Both the position numbers and the translations under genes were made by a program. DNA of 64,000 bases from Pseudomonas baetica (GTDB lineage Bacteria > Pseudomonadota > Gammaproteobacteria > Pseudomonadales > Pseudomonadaceae). Under the pieces are notes generated by a model. The model had not been told where the DNA came from and did no database searches. It was given only the letters and a program-made list of their open reading frames with translations. Positions 1-8,329 of the stretch are shown here, one piece after another. The first letter of the stretch is position 1. Every line of letters starts with the position of its first letter. The stretch is taken from contig NZ_JAIHLQ010000038.1 of assembly GCF_019733355.1 (NCBI RefSeq), forward strand, positions 1-64,000, given 5' to 3'.

Positions 1-1
1 G

Positions 2-55
2 ATGAAGGGTGAGTCGCTGCGACGTAAAAAGACGGAAGAAGAAGCGGCATCGTGA
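2..55 (+). CDS. Possible C-terminal end of a gene entering from the left
   Basis: The first bases read as a short open frame rich in Lys, Arg and Glu that ends at a TGA just before position 56. It could be the charged tail of a plus-strand gene that starts outside the window and converges on the primase gene. Only 17 codons are visible, so this is a guess from composition and position. Confidence 0.2.
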   Translation: MKGESLRRKKTEEEAAS

Positions 56-98
56 CCGATGCGGTTAGAATTTAGACCCCGCGCAATCGGGTGGAGAA

Positions 99-143
99 AC
101 CGGTCACGTTGTTAGCGAAATGACCGGTCACGATGAGCGAAAT
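99..143. repeat. Tandem direct repeat with ACCGGTCACG core
   Basis: Two copies of ACCGGTCACG followed by AGCGAAAT lie head to tail (99-121 and 123-143). The second copy lacks two bases. Each contains the palindrome ACCGGT. They sit between the end of the primase-like gene and the left edge, and may be a protein binding site or part of a terminator region. No function can be assigned. Confidence 0.5.
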
Positions 144-156
144 ACGCATTTTGTAG

Positions 157-1413
157 TCACGCCACTTTAGCCTCAGCCAAAAAGGTCTCTTTCGGGATCT
201 TCTTAACGTGGCCTGTAGGTGTAAACACACCGCCTTCGAGAGCACGGGTACGCAGGTAGTCAAAACGCTCAGTCAGGGGCATCTCCAGCACCTTCTCATT
301 GACCGCGATGTCCTCCCAGTCAGGACCTTTCGCTTCCTTGGTGGGGTTCGTATCGGGGATCATGAGACATACGCGAAAGCCTGCACGCATCAGCTCGATG
401 AAGAGCTTGTACATGTAGGTCTGACCTGCACCATGCTTTTCGCTAACTTCGTTGTAAGGGTCGTGATCGGCCCAAAGCACAACGTCGTCAAACTCATCAC
501 GGTTGACGTAGAGACCAGGCAAAGACGTGCAGCTATTAGCAGCCCGTACGCTTTCACCTGTAACCAGATGAAGCGCCCATCCTTTTTCGACACCTTCACA
601 TATGTGCAAGGTTCTGCACTCTGGGACGGTGGCAATAGCAACGGGTGTCTTCGACCAGTTGTCCAAACCTGAGCAAACCTTCTTAGGCTTCGAAACCAGG
701 GGGTGATCAAGCTTGAATCCGTCCTGAGTGAGGAAGATGCGATGAAGGTTCATCACCCTACCCTGCCCATTACGAAATGCAGACACGATCGCCGGGAACC
801 TTCCTACCAGTTCCTTGATCCGGACTTTGTTCTCCACACGAGTGCGGTAGTACGGAAGAGCTGGATGGAATTTAACATCGCCAATGGCTTTGTTGAGTGG
901 GATTCCGCGGCGACGGAAGTACAACCGTCCGACTGCAGCATCAGGATGACCAAGCGGAAGCAGATCCTTGACAATCTGTTTCATCGAAGCCGCCTTAATT
1001 GCATTGTCTTCAGCAGTTGAACGAGGACGCTGACGCTTAGGAGCCGGAGCTTCTTTAGCCTTATACGCCTCACTACCGCCACCAAACGCCCGCTTAATCT
1101 CTTTACAGACATCGACAAAATTACTGCCAACACCTGCTTGAATAAGCAGATCAAACTGACTCCATCCGTCCTGGTTGCAGGAGCAAATGGCCCGGCCTTC
1201 ATGGTCCGCCTTTTCGGAAAACCTGAAGGAGTCACGACCGCCGCCTTCCCGATGACGCTCTGGGAAAGGACAATCTACGCCGTGACCATGATGTCGAATT
1301 GCGGGCGCGAGGATAGGGGCTACACGTTCGATGACGTTTAACCAACCACCAGCGTGCTTAACAATATCGGCAACCTCGTCCTTCAAAGGAAGACGTTTTT
1401 GACTATCTGACAT
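157..1413 (-). CDS. Primase-like protein with zinc-binding and toprim-like domains
   Basis: 418 aa. The N-terminal third has a CHC2-type layout: CPFPERH, then a DSFRF strand and CSC, as in zinc-binding domains of plasmid and phage primases. The C-terminal half has ICEGVEKGWA followed by VVLWADHDP, which fit the acidic motifs of a toprim domain. The likely role is priming of plasmid DNA synthesis or conjugative replication. The ATG at 1413 was chosen because AAGGAG lies just upstream. The longer frame (13 extra residues) runs through a GGGCAC-type upstream motif. No helicase Walker motif is visible, so it is primase only. It faces a 1 kb gene-free stretch upstream. Confidence 0.75.
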   Translation of the reverse strand: MSDSQKRLPLKDEVADIVKHAGGWLNVIERVAPILAPAIRHHGHGVDCPFPERHREGGGRDSFRFSEKADHEGRAICSCNQDGWSQFDLLIQAGVGSNFVDVCKEIKRAFGGGSEAYKAKEAPAPKRQRPRSTAEDNAIKAASMKQIVKDLLPLGHPDAAVGRLYFRRRGIPLNKAIGDVKFHPALPYYRTRVENKVRIKELVGRFPAIVSAFRNGQGRVMNLHRIFLTQDGFKLDHPLVSKPKKVCSGLDNWSKTPVAIATVPECRTLHICEGVEKGWALHLVTGESVRAANSCTSLPGLYVNRDEFDDVVLWADHDPYNEVSEKHGAGQTYMYKLFIELMRAGFRVCLMIPDTNPTKEAKGPDWEDIAVNEKVLEMPLTERFDYLRTRALEGGVFTPTGHVKKIPKETFLAEAKVA

Positions 1414-1563
1414 GGCTGTATCTCCTTGAAAAATGAGGCAGCCATGTCCCAAGGGGCATTAGGCGTGCCCTTGAGGGTGTGTGTTACGTGAATACGGATT
1501 TTTAAAGAGCCCTAGCGCAGCAAATAGCTGTACGAGGAACCTTCGACAGAGTTCGATGCGAAA

Positions 1564-1575
1564 TGCGCATGCGAA
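1564..1575. promoter_or_regulatory. Partial GCATGC palindrome (parS-like)
   Basis: TGCGCATGCGAA is one arm-degenerate copy of the TTCGCATGCGAA palindrome that recurs across 1.5-18 kb. It is non-coding here and lies beside the candidate structured RNA. Confidence 0.4.
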
Positions 1576-1650
1576 AAACTGGCAAAAAGATCACCTATGA
1601 CGCTAAAGCTGTCGGAACTCGTATTCAAGGACACGATGTACCAGAAACGC

Positions 1651-1677
1651 AAAAAGCCCTGACGCGAACGCCAGGGC
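1651..1677 (-). terminator. Rho-independent terminator with TTCG loop
   Basis: Read on the minus strand, a 9-bp stem GCCCTGGCG / CGTCAGGGC closes on a TTCG tetraloop and is followed by TTTTT. No protein gene ends here. It therefore marks the 3' end of a transcript from the gene-free stretch to its right, supporting an RNA gene between 1.65 and 2.5 kb. Confidence 0.7.
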
Positions 1678-1989
1678 CTGTTGGGATTGCTTTCGCCTGG
1701 GTACCGCTCCTACAGCCTTGAGAAAAGCTGTACGAGGGGTACCCAGACAGAGTCATAGATGCAAAGAAAACGCTCTAAACCTACATCACGAAGTGTGGTG
1801 CGGGCGAAATACACGACTATGAACTGCGCATCAAGAGCTGATAACCAGCAAAGAGCAGCGGCGAACACGGTGGCATAGTCCTGAGGTTTTCAGTATCGAC
1901 AAACGATAAGGTAGTCGAAACACATCTCTCTGAGGAGATTTGATACTGCATCAGAGATGTCATAGTTTTTAAGATCGGGACGGCGAACT

Positions 1990-2340
1990 GCGACAAGATA
2001 GTGATGAATGGTGAGTGCGAAAGGACACACACACAAACGTCAAAATCCAAGCAGACCGACCACATGCAAGTGAAAGCACAGATGGGCAATGAGCGAGGTG
2101 ACGGATGGATGTGTAAACACCAAACGACAAGTCGCAGGAAGCAATCCTGAGAAAAACCGAAGACAATGACTTTTTAAAGAGCAGATCAGCGAAGCCGAGA
2201 GACCTGAAGTCAAAGGCAAGCTGTGAAGCTGAAGCAAGTGCAAAAAAGCAAAAGCAAAAGTCAAAGCAAAAACGATTAGTCAGGCCGGAGGAGAAGTAGC
2301 ACCTCAGACAGACCACCTAAACAAACCAACGAAATAACGT
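1990..2340. other. Gene-free, T-poor stretch on the plus strand
   Basis: About 350 bp in which the plus strand is rich in A, G and C and poor in T (about 6 T in 60 bases at 2041-2100), with many short AAAGC/GCAAA runs. Reading frames on both strands look non-coding. Strong strand skew without a gene suggests an untranslated or regulatory RNA, or a single-strand DNA signal. No terminator or promoter of known type is seen inside it. Confidence 0.35.
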
Positions 2341-2464
2341 AGGTCGGAGCAGGCCGTGATCAGCGCTTGAGAAATACTCGAAGCACAGGGAGATCACTAA
2401 AAACACCTTCAGGCTACTTTTGCGCAGATTGAGAATCAAGGACGGCATGTCCCAAATCAGGCAC

Positions 2465-2486
2465 AAAAAAAGGGCCGCAGCCCTTT
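2465..2486 (-). terminator. Terminator after parB
   Basis: On the minus strand AAAGGGC-TGCG-GCCCTTTTTTT forms a short GC stem with a T run, 25 bp past the parB stop. A parS-like palindrome sits between the stop codon and this hairpin. Confidence 0.75.
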
Positions 2487-2492
2487 AAATGT

Positions 2493-2506
2493 TTTCGCAT
2501 GCGAAA
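2493..2506. promoter_or_regulatory. parS-like palindrome downstream of parB
   Basis: TTTCGCATGCGAAA is a perfect 14-bp palindrome, extended on the right by TCTTTT as in the full-length copies. It lies immediately after the parB stop codon. Location beside parB and repetition around parA make it a candidate centromere site. Confidence 0.55.
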
Positions 2507-2510
2507 TCTT

Positions 2511-3722
2511 TTAGTCGCCCGACGCTAGCTGAGCAATAGTAATTATTTCGATCTGATCAAGGTCAAACAGAGCTTTTTGCTGCTTGCTTCCATCGAGATA
2601 CGAAACCATGCCTTTGTTAGGGTTTCCGCAAACCACATTCAGAAGCAACTCGCCGGTGAAGTGCTTCTTGTCAGTGCATACCCGAACCTGCATAACCATC
2701 TGATCAGCTGGAATCTCACGGACTTCGCTTTTCCCGAGCTTCTTCGCCTGCTGCCTAGCCGTTGGTGGCGTAGGGTTCAGTTCAGTGTGGCCGGCTCCAG
2801 GTTCTGACGGTGTAGTTACTGGTGGCGGAGTCTTTGGGAGGCTTCCTCCGCCGTTTTGTTCTTTTGCAAGGTTATCTTCGCCGCCCTGTTGCGCTTGCGG
2901 ATCGGATGTTTCGATACCACCCTGCCCTACCCCGCCGGCTTCAACTTCAGTCCCACTTTGATTTGTTGTTAGTGGGTTCACCTGAGATGTTACATGAGGG
3001 GGCTCGGATGGTTGTTTAGGCGCAGGCGACCCTTTAGCTGCCTTTAAGTGATCGCGGGCCTCAGAGCGGCTTAAGCCGCCTTCAGACCGTGCTTGATCGA
3101 TCAGTTGTAAATATAAATCTGGTTTAAGTTCACAAATTTTGGCTAATGACTGAATCAATTCCGAATCAGACGTGATCTCATCATCAATGAGAGCGGCAAG
3201 CTCATCAGGTAGGTCAGCAAGTGCCAGGTGTTTAGAAACCCACGATTCGGGCTTGTTGCAATAATCTGCGAGTTCACGGCCGGTGCCTTTCTTGCCCTCT
3301 TCCTTCATCTGTTCGCGTAAATCAACCAGCGCGATTGCGACTTCGATCGGGGTAAGCGGTTCACGCTGAATATTCTCAGCCAACTGGCTAGCTGTGGATT
3401 TAGACTTTGTTCGAATCGTCGGGTCGACGATAGCTTTGATTTTAAAACCTTCTCCGATGAGCATCGCGGCACGCAGCCGCCGCTCGCCTTTCTGAAGCAG
3501 ATAAGTGTTAGTGTTTTTGTCTAGAGGCGAAACGATGATCGGAGATTGCTGCTCCTCCTTCATCGATCTCGCCAACTCTTCGATGTTACGAAATTTTTTA
3601 CGGACCTGTTTTTCTACGCGAATTTGACTTGGGTCCAGCTCGAGAACAGTTCCCTGCTGAGCTCCCTCTGTCAGCGCATTAACGCTGGAAAGGCCTTTAA
3701 GACGGGTAAGATCGCGGGCCAT
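2511..3722 (-). CDS. parB: Partition protein ParB
   Basis: 403 aa. The family's CTPase fold is recognisable: KGERRLRAA near residue 78 matches the GERR box, and ENIQREPLTPIEVA near 115 the ENIQR box. A helix-turn-helix segment follows (RELADYCNKPESWVSKHLAL). The C-terminal third is a low-complexity Pro/Gly/Gln linker and a final domain that would mediate dimerisation. ParB binds the centromere and stimulates ParA. The start overlaps the parA stop by one base, so the two are one transcript. Palindromes centred on GCATGC flank the pair and are the likely sites. Confidence 0.92.
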   Translation of the reverse strand: MARDLTRLKGLSSVNALTEGAQQGTVLELDPSQIRVEKQVRKKFRNIEELARSMKEEQQSPIIVSPLDKNTNTYLLQKGERRLRAAMLIGEGFKIKAIVDPTIRTKSKSTASQLAENIQREPLTPIEVAIALVDLREQMKEEGKKGTGRELADYCNKPESWVSKHLALADLPDELAALIDDEITSDSELIQSLAKICELKPDLYLQLIDQARSEGGLSRSEARDHLKAAKGSPAPKQPSEPPHVTSQVNPLTTNQSGTEVEAGGVGQGGIETSDPQAQQGGEDNLAKEQNGGGSLPKTPPPVTTPSEPGAGHTELNPTPPTARQQAKKLGKSEVREIPADQMVMQVRVCTDKKHFTGELLLNVVCGNPNKGMVSYLDGSKQQKALFDLDQIEIITIAQLASGD

Positions 3723-4573
3723 TACTTTGTAACTCCTGATTGCTTCGCTACAGCCTTAGCTTGTGGCGGTTGGATCTTAGCACCCACATAACCGCAGATT
3801 TCCTGCATGAGAGAAACCATGCTCTTGGCTGTCTCTCGTTGAGCACCTGTTCTTTTGTTCTTCCACACAGGCACTCCATCCCGTAACGCATCATCCACTG
3901 CGCCGTTTGTCCCCAAACGAGCTGTCAGGATGTTCACGCCCGCAGCATTAAGCTCGGCCAACGCTTCCGTGTGGGAGTTAACCGGACGGAGCCGGTTACA
4001 AATGACGCCGGTCACTTGTAGCCGGTCCGATACATAACGCTGAATCTCAGCCAGAGTTTCAAGAACACTTTCGACCCCTGTTACGGCGAAGGCAGCCATT
4101 TCAACAGGAACAAAGATGTAATTGCTGGTGATGCTTGCAGCAGACATCTTGTTGCCGTGGGCTGGAGGCGTATCCATGACGATGTAGTCATACGCATCCA
4201 GCATAGGGTCAAGATTTTCGTTGAAATTGATCAGGGCTTTGTCGAAATCCATACGCTCAACGTTGAAGAGCTCGACATCGCGATCAATCGAATAGATCAA
4301 ATCGACGCCGTCTGGTGTGTCCAGAGGTTTGAGATCAGGCGCAGTGTCGTTGAAAAGATGAACGGAGCGGCAGCCACCTACTCGCTTGGATCGATCGAGG
4401 AACCGGCTTGAGAGGTTTCCTTGGCCGTCTAGATCGATAGCTAAGGTTTTGTACCCCTGCTCAGCCAGGTAGCAGCTGAGATGGTAAGCGATGGTGGTTT
4501 TGCCAACGCCGCCCTTCTGGTTCTCGATGACAATGACCTTCGCAGGCTTGTGGGTGCGTTTCTTCGGTGACAT
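3722..4573 (-). CDS. parA: Partition ATPase ParA
   Basis: 283 aa. Deviant Walker A motif KGGVGKTT lies at residues 20-27, followed by AIDLDGQGNLS (Walker A') and YIVMDTPPAH (Walker B). This is a ParA/MinD-type ATPase that positions plasmid copies on the nucleoid. There is only a very short N-terminal extension before the Walker box, so it is a ParA without a long DNA-binding N-terminus. It is cotranscribed with parB. Two GCATGC palindromes lie in the 150 bp upstream and could serve both partition and autoregulation. Confidence 0.93.
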   Translation of the reverse strand: MSPKKRTHKPAKVIVIENQKGGVGKTTIAYHLSCYLAEQGYKTLAIDLDGQGNLSSRFLDRSKRVGGCRSVHLFNDTAPDLKPLDTPDGVDLIYSIDRDVELFNVERMDFDKALINFNENLDPMLDAYDYIVMDTPPAHGNKMSAASITSNYIFVPVEMAAFAVTGVESVLETLAEIQRYVSDRLQVTGVICNRLRPVNSHTEALAELNAAGVNILTARLGTNGAVDDALRDGVPVWKNKRTGAQRETAKSMVSLMQEICGYVGAKIQPPQAKAVAKQSGVTK

Positions 4574-4635
4574 GACTGGCTCCTTTGCAGATGCAGATCA
4601 ATGTAACCGCATCGCGGGCATTTTCAAGGATAAAA

Positions 4636-4647
4636 GCCCGCATGCGC
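4636..4647. promoter_or_regulatory. parS-like half site upstream of parA
   Basis: GCCCGCATGCGC is a degenerate copy of the palindrome, about 65 bp upstream of the parA start. It has the conserved CGCATGCG core but lost TT/AA arms. CCGCATCGCGGGC slightly nearer to parA may be a further degenerate copy. Confidence 0.4.
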
Positions 4648-4691
4648 AAATATTTTTTGAATTCTCACGCAATGCGGGATATAGACCAAAT

Positions 4692-4719
4692 AAAAAGATT
4701 CTGCATGCGGAATCTTTTT
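4692..4719. promoter_or_regulatory. Full-length parS-like palindrome between the lipoprotein gene and parA
   Basis: A 28-bp near-perfect inverted repeat with outer arms AAAAAGATT / AATCTTTTT and core CTGCATGCGG. It ends right at the stop codon of the coiled-coil lipoprotein gene. It is one of the three longest copies of the family. Confidence 0.6.
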
Positions 4720-6342
4720 CTATCGAGGAACCTGCGTTTCGCGCACCTTCACATTGGATGAGGCGGTCGTTTTGTTTAAGTACGCAACTCGAGTCGCTGC
4801 TTCATCCTTGTCGTAGTAACGACCGCAATAGATGAAAAACTCACCTGCCTTGTTATTCCTGGTAGGCTCGAAATCAGTGATCCCGTATGCCTTCAAAAAC
4901 TGCTGAAATTTAGTCCAGCTCCCCTCGTCCTTGTACACATAGTAAACGTCGTAGATCGTGCGTGTTTTGGGCGAGACCATCAGAGGGGCTACAGAAGCCT
5001 GTGCGGCCGGCATAGAAACTCGTGGACCTCCTGCTAGCACAACGCCACCGATCTCATCGTTCGTGACAACTTTGGGCGTTGCATCTACTTTTGGTTCGAA
5101 CCTACTAATGGTGAGAACTGGAGCTCCCTTAGCCACAGGAGTAGCAGGCTTTTGAGGCGAGGCTTGTGTTTCAGTTGGGATTTTGGGGGCTGCCTTGGTT
5201 TTCATTGTCCCGTTGTAGACGGCCCTTCCGGTTACAACCGGTGCAATCACATCCGCTTTAGCCATTTCAGTGTTTGCTGAAAGCGAAGCTAGCTCTGTCC
5301 TTGCTCTTGCTGTGATTTCGTTTTTATCCCGAGCGGATTGCGACTTCACTTCAGCAATCAACTGAGTCTTCCGGACATCCGCCTCTGCGCGAGCACGACT
5401 GAACTCGGCATTTTTCGCCTGCACATAGTCAGAGCCTGCTGGGGTAAGACCAGCTTGAGCTGATGATGCCGACGTCTTGAGTTCGCTACTGATCTTAGCG
5501 AGCCTATCGACTTCACCCTGGGCGAAGCTCAACTTCGATTCCTGAGTTCGGATTGCAAGCTGATCTTGGCCTTTGACCTTGACCAGGTTGGCTTCGATTA
5601 CACCAATTTGTCGTTGAAGCTCTGCAATTTTTGATTCTTCAGCGCTCACATGCATGGAAGCTTCGGCTCGTGCTCTATCTAACGCGGCCGACTCTTGATC
5701 ACGGCGCTCCTTAGCAAGCCTTTCAGCCTCAGCGTTAGCTAATGCAAGGGTAAATCGTTGATCATCAAACCGCTTTGACTCAGCAAGGCGTTCAGCGCTA
5801 TCAATACTGCGCCTTCCCTCAATGTCTTGATTGATACGATCCTCAACCTTTGAGAGATCCTTAGCAGCGTTGATCTCTATATCGGCAATCAGCTTAGCGG
5901 CTTTGCTGTCCGCTTCTAAGAGCTCCTTATCTCGCCTGTTCTCGATCAATGACTGCTCGATAGCCATGCGAGAGGTAGCTTCAGCAACACGTGACTGAGA
6001 GGCTCTTGAGGCCTCCTGGTACTCTTGTATTCGCCCCGCTTCAGTATCAGAAACGGGTGCGTCGGCTAGGCCACTTTCGTAAGCCCTGGCGTTGAGCCTT
6101 GCGTCCAAGTCACGCCGTTTCTTTTCCAGATCGTCGATCTGCGTTTGGTAATCGTTGAACCTGCGCTGATAAAGGATCTGTGCTTCTGTGTACTTTTGGG
6201 CGCCCAAAGCATCTTGAATGCGATCGTCATACTGGCTCTGCGGTTCAAGGGTCGATAACTCTGACGGCTTGGACGCGTGAGAACCGCATCCCGAAAGCGT
6301 CAGCGCCGCGGCCAACAGGGTCAGTTTGAAAAGATTTCGCAT
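4720..6342 (-). CDS. Long coiled-coil lipoprotein with SPOR-like C-terminus
   Basis: 540 aa from the ATG at 6342. A signal peptide ends in the lipobox LTLSGC, so it is a lipoprotein. Residues about 40-330 are almost continuous charged helix (Ala/Glu/Arg/Gln rich), a long coiled coil. The last 70 residues (TIYDVYYVYKDEGSW onward, with FFIYCGRYYDKDEA) resemble a SPOR-type fold, usually peptidoglycan binding; that match is loose. The longer frame adds 36 residues before the signal peptide and was rejected. The start codon lies inside a GCATGC palindrome. A class B upstream motif lies 115 bp before the start. It may belong to the transfer or pilus apparatus. Confidence 0.7.
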   Translation of the reverse strand: MRNLFKLTLLAAALTLSGCGSHASKPSELSTLEPQSQYDDRIQDALGAQKYTEAQILYQRRFNDYQTQIDDLEKKRRDLDARLNARAYESGLADAPVSDTEAGRIQEYQEASRASQSRVAEATSRMAIEQSLIENRRDKELLEADSKAAKLIADIEINAAKDLSKVEDRINQDIEGRRSIDSAERLAESKRFDDQRFTLALANAEAERLAKERRDQESAALDRARAEASMHVSAEESKIAELQRQIGVIEANLVKVKGQDQLAIRTQESKLSFAQGEVDRLAKISSELKTSASSAQAGLTPAGSDYVQAKNAEFSRARAEADVRKTQLIAEVKSQSARDKNEITARARTELASLSANTEMAKADVIAPVVTGRAVYNGTMKTKAAPKIPTETQASPQKPATPVAKGAPVLTISRFEPKVDATPKVVTNDEIGGVVLAGGPRVSMPAAQASVAPLMVSPKTRTIYDVYYVYKDEGSWTKFQQFLKAYGITDFEPTRNNKAGEFFIYCGRYYDKDEAATRVAYLNKTTASSNVKVRETQVPR

Positions 6343-6350
6343 GCGGAATG
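6331..6350. promoter_or_regulatory. parS-like palindrome covering a start codon
   Basis: Read on the minus strand, ATTCCGCATGCGAAATCTTTT contains the ATG of the lipoprotein gene in its centre. A protein bound here would cover the initiation region of this gene in DNA. Confidence 0.5.
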
Positions 6351-6454
6351 GTCCTGGAGCTGTACCGCTGAGGATCTCCTGCCCAGCATCGCGCTCAGGA
6401 CTAAAACAATCTATGAGTTCGAGGTGGGAAAGCATCTGCGGGGAATCCATATGT

Positions 6455-6487
6455 ATTTATCTAATAGTGGAGGGCAGGTGTCCCAAA
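6455..6487 (-). promoter_or_regulatory. Class B upstream motif of the lipoprotein gene
   Basis: Minus strand: TTGGGACAC, nine bases, ACTATTAGA, then TAAATA. The spacing from the CAC to ACTATTAG is the same in all five class B copies of the window. With GGGACA as -35 and the bases after ACTATTAG as -10, the spacer is 17 bp. Confidence 0.55.
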
Positions 6488-6503
6488 AACATGATGTCGC
6501 GGT

Positions 6504-7364
6504 TCAGTTTTCCAAATCAGAATCGAAGCGGACACCCAATCGGTCTAGAAGGCCGGTAAACGATTCACTTTCGGGTGCGAGAAACCCCAACTGCCAGCTG
6601 CCGCCAGGAGTGCGTTTAACAACGCAATCTAGCCCAGTGACCTCTGAAATGTCCCGCTCAAGACGCTTGAGATCAGGATCCGTATCAGACAGCTTAACGG
6701 GGGAGGGCTTACGCTGAGTGAGAGCGTTCACTGCCTGCTGAATCTTTTGAACGCTCCATTCAAACCGAACAGCCTTTTCCGCAATGTTTCGTTGATCAGC
6801 TTTGTTTTTCAATGAGCAAAGAGGCCGAGCATGACCGTAGGAAAGCCGGGAGCTGATTAGCGAGTCGCGTACTCGAATGTCCAAATCCAGCAAGCGAACA
6901 TAGTTAGAGATGTGGCTTCGGCTCTTTCCTAGCTGAGTAGCCAGATCGCCATGTGAAAGATTCAGTTCCGTGCAAAGGTCATTGTATGAGGTAGCTTCCT
7001 CGATGGGGTTTAGGTCCGTACGCTGAAGATTCTCAACAGCCGAAATGTATGCAGCCTGCTCATAGCTATAGGCACCAACCTCGCATTTCAGGGTTCGAAA
7101 CCCCAGCCGTTGGCCTGAACGCCATCTACGCTCGCCTGCAATGATGCTGAAGTCACCATCTGGCCGGAAACATACAATCATGGGGACAACGTTCGTTCCC
7201 GTTGTCTTCATCGAGTCCGCCAGGTCATCCAAGGACTCTTCACTGAATAGCTTTCGCTTCTGCCAAACCCCAGGGTGAAGCCGCTCGACCTCAATGTTCA
7301 TGAGGGTTGTAGGTACATCCTGGATACCCAGACAGGACAGCTTTTTCGGATCTAATTGATACAC
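6504..7364 (-). CDS. Second ParB/KorB-like DNA-binding protein
   Basis: 286 aa. It carries AGERRWRSGQRLG and ENLQRTDLNPIEEA, the two diagnostic boxes of the ParB fold, then a helix-turn-helix (GDLATQLGKSRSHISNYVRL). The C-terminus is unlike that of the parB product. Such proteins are second partition factors or repressors like KorB. The GTG at 7364 lies inside the palindrome GATACACGTGTATC, and a second copy lies 30 bp upstream, suggesting autorepression. A later ATG (MNIEVERL) is an alternative start. It is not adjacent to a parA. Confidence 0.85.
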   Translation of the reverse strand: MYQLDPKKLSCLGIQDVPTTLMNIEVERLHPGVWQKRKLFSEESLDDLADSMKTTGTNVVPMIVCFRPDGDFSIIAGERRWRSGQRLGFRTLKCEVGAYSYEQAAYISAVENLQRTDLNPIEEATSYNDLCTELNLSHGDLATQLGKSRSHISNYVRLLDLDIRVRDSLISSRLSYGHARPLCSLKNKADQRNIAEKAVRFEWSVQKIQQAVNALTQRKPSPVKLSDTDPDLKRLERDISEVTGLDCVVKRTPGGSWQLGFLAPESESFTGLLDRLGVRFDSDLEN

Positions 7365-7409
7365 GTGTATCCACTCTGTTCGTCGTGTAACGGATACACA
7401 GGTATACCC
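7358..7409. promoter_or_regulatory. Twin palindromic operator of the second parB-like gene
   Basis: GATACACGTGTATC (7358-7371) is a perfect palindrome covering the gene's GTG start. GGATACACAGGTATACC (about 7392-7408) is a near copy. Their placement over and just upstream of the start fits a repressor binding its own promoter. Confidence 0.6.
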
Positions 7410-7532
7410 GACATGAGAATTAATGCAAGGTCAAGCCAAAAATACAATAAACGACAACTCAGCTAAGGCCGAGACTGTGTAGATCTCGTCCTCAAAAACC
7501 ATGTCGTCGAGGATTGGGTTTCCACAGATCGT

Positions 7533-8210
7533 TCAGTTCCCGAGCATTGAAGTCCTAGCTCGGAGCATAGTGTCGTCATCGATCAAGCCCCACGGCTTAG
7601 GAGTAGGCTTAAACCGGATGAGGAGACCAGGATTCTGGCCCCTTTCAGTGAAGGCGAGGGGATGGGCTATAAAGTGACCGTTGTCGTCCGGCAAAAAGCC
7701 ATTCACGACGAATGCATCGAGGATAGGCTTGCAAGCTGCTGCCACTGATTCGTGGTCCAAAAGCCTAACTTCTGGGGTTATATAAATCTCTTCCACAATG
7801 ACTGGGTACTCAGCGCGAGCAAGCCACTCTTTGAAAACTGGCATGCCTTCAAGCTTCATCGCTTCAATTCGTTTAACCCAGGTAGCTTTGAGAGAGGTGC
7901 TCTTCGCATCATGCACTCGCAACATCACATTGAGTCCTAGAAGTAGGGCACCTGGGAAAAAGGCACACAAAGACTTAGTCAACGTGTCGAATTCAAACCG
8001 ATCATTCCGTCCGTCCATATTGGCATCACGCACCTTGCGCATGCGGGTGGTTGCCTTGCTTTCACCTGTCCGGCCAGAGGGTTGGGCGTTTATCTCTGAG
8101 CGAGGGGTGGCAGCTGTTTGTGTGTTTGGGGTTAACCCCTGCTTTGCAAGACGCTCAAGAAACTTCGGGTCAGAGGCAAATGCAGATCGATGGTTTGTTT
8201 TTGACGGCAC
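7533..8210 (-). CDS. RusA-like Holliday junction resolvase family protein (tentative)
   Basis: 225 aa from a GTG preceded by AGGAG. The last 110 residues have the order seen in RusA: an LLDHESVAAACKPILDAF helix with an acidic residue, then GFLPDDNGHF with a DD pair, then a final strand. RusA uses three aspartates in this order to cut four-way junctions. The N-terminal 70 residues are polar and probably disordered. The match is by motif order only. A role in resolving plasmid recombination intermediates would fit rdgC, ssb and ligase elsewhere in the window. Confidence 0.5.
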   Translation of the reverse strand: MPSKTNHRSAFASDPKFLERLAKQGLTPNTQTAATPRSEINAQPSGRTGESKATTRMRKVRDANMDGRNDRFEFDTLTKSLCAFFPGALLLGLNVMLRVHDAKSTSLKATWVKRIEAMKLEGMPVFKEWLARAEYPVIVEEIYITPEVRLLDHESVAAACKPILDAFVVNGFLPDDNGHFIAHPLAFTERGQNPGLLIRFKPTPKPWGLIDDDTMLRARTSMLGN

Positions 8211-8284
8211 TGGGTTCTCCTAAACCCAAGCAACATAACGACTGCCAAAAAAAAACCACCTCAGATTCGCTGATACCCCAGATA

Positions 8285-8317
8285 TGGAGCACCTGAACCT
8301 CACTATTAGGGCATAGA
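8285..8317 (+). promoter_or_regulatory. Class B upstream motif of the chemosensory operon
   Basis: GGAGCAC, nine bases, ACTATTAGG, then GCATAG, ending 13 bp before the first start codon of the operon. It has the same internal spacing as the other class B copies. A ribosome site AGAGG follows. Confidence 0.6.
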
Positions 8318-8329
8318 AGAGGATTCAAT

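Larger units (their letters stand above)
1500..1770. ncRNA. Candidate structured RNA region
   Basis: No convincing gene lies between 1414 and 2510. Within this part, 1698-1746 forms a long hairpin: TGGGTACC pairs with GGTACCCA, CTC with GAG and TACAGC with GCTGTA, closed by a 10-base loop. The box AGCTGTACGAGG occurs twice, about 200 bp apart (near 1525 and 1727), each followed by GACAGAGT and a GATGC. A minus-strand terminator lies between them. A small RNA is likely, but its strand and ends are not known. Confidence 0.4.

Noticed and set aside
1817..2316. Minus-strand frames of 74-115 codons in the gene-free region
   Set aside because: Very Cys/Phe/Ser-rich, no ribosome site, overlapping each other; they arise from the T-poor plus strand.
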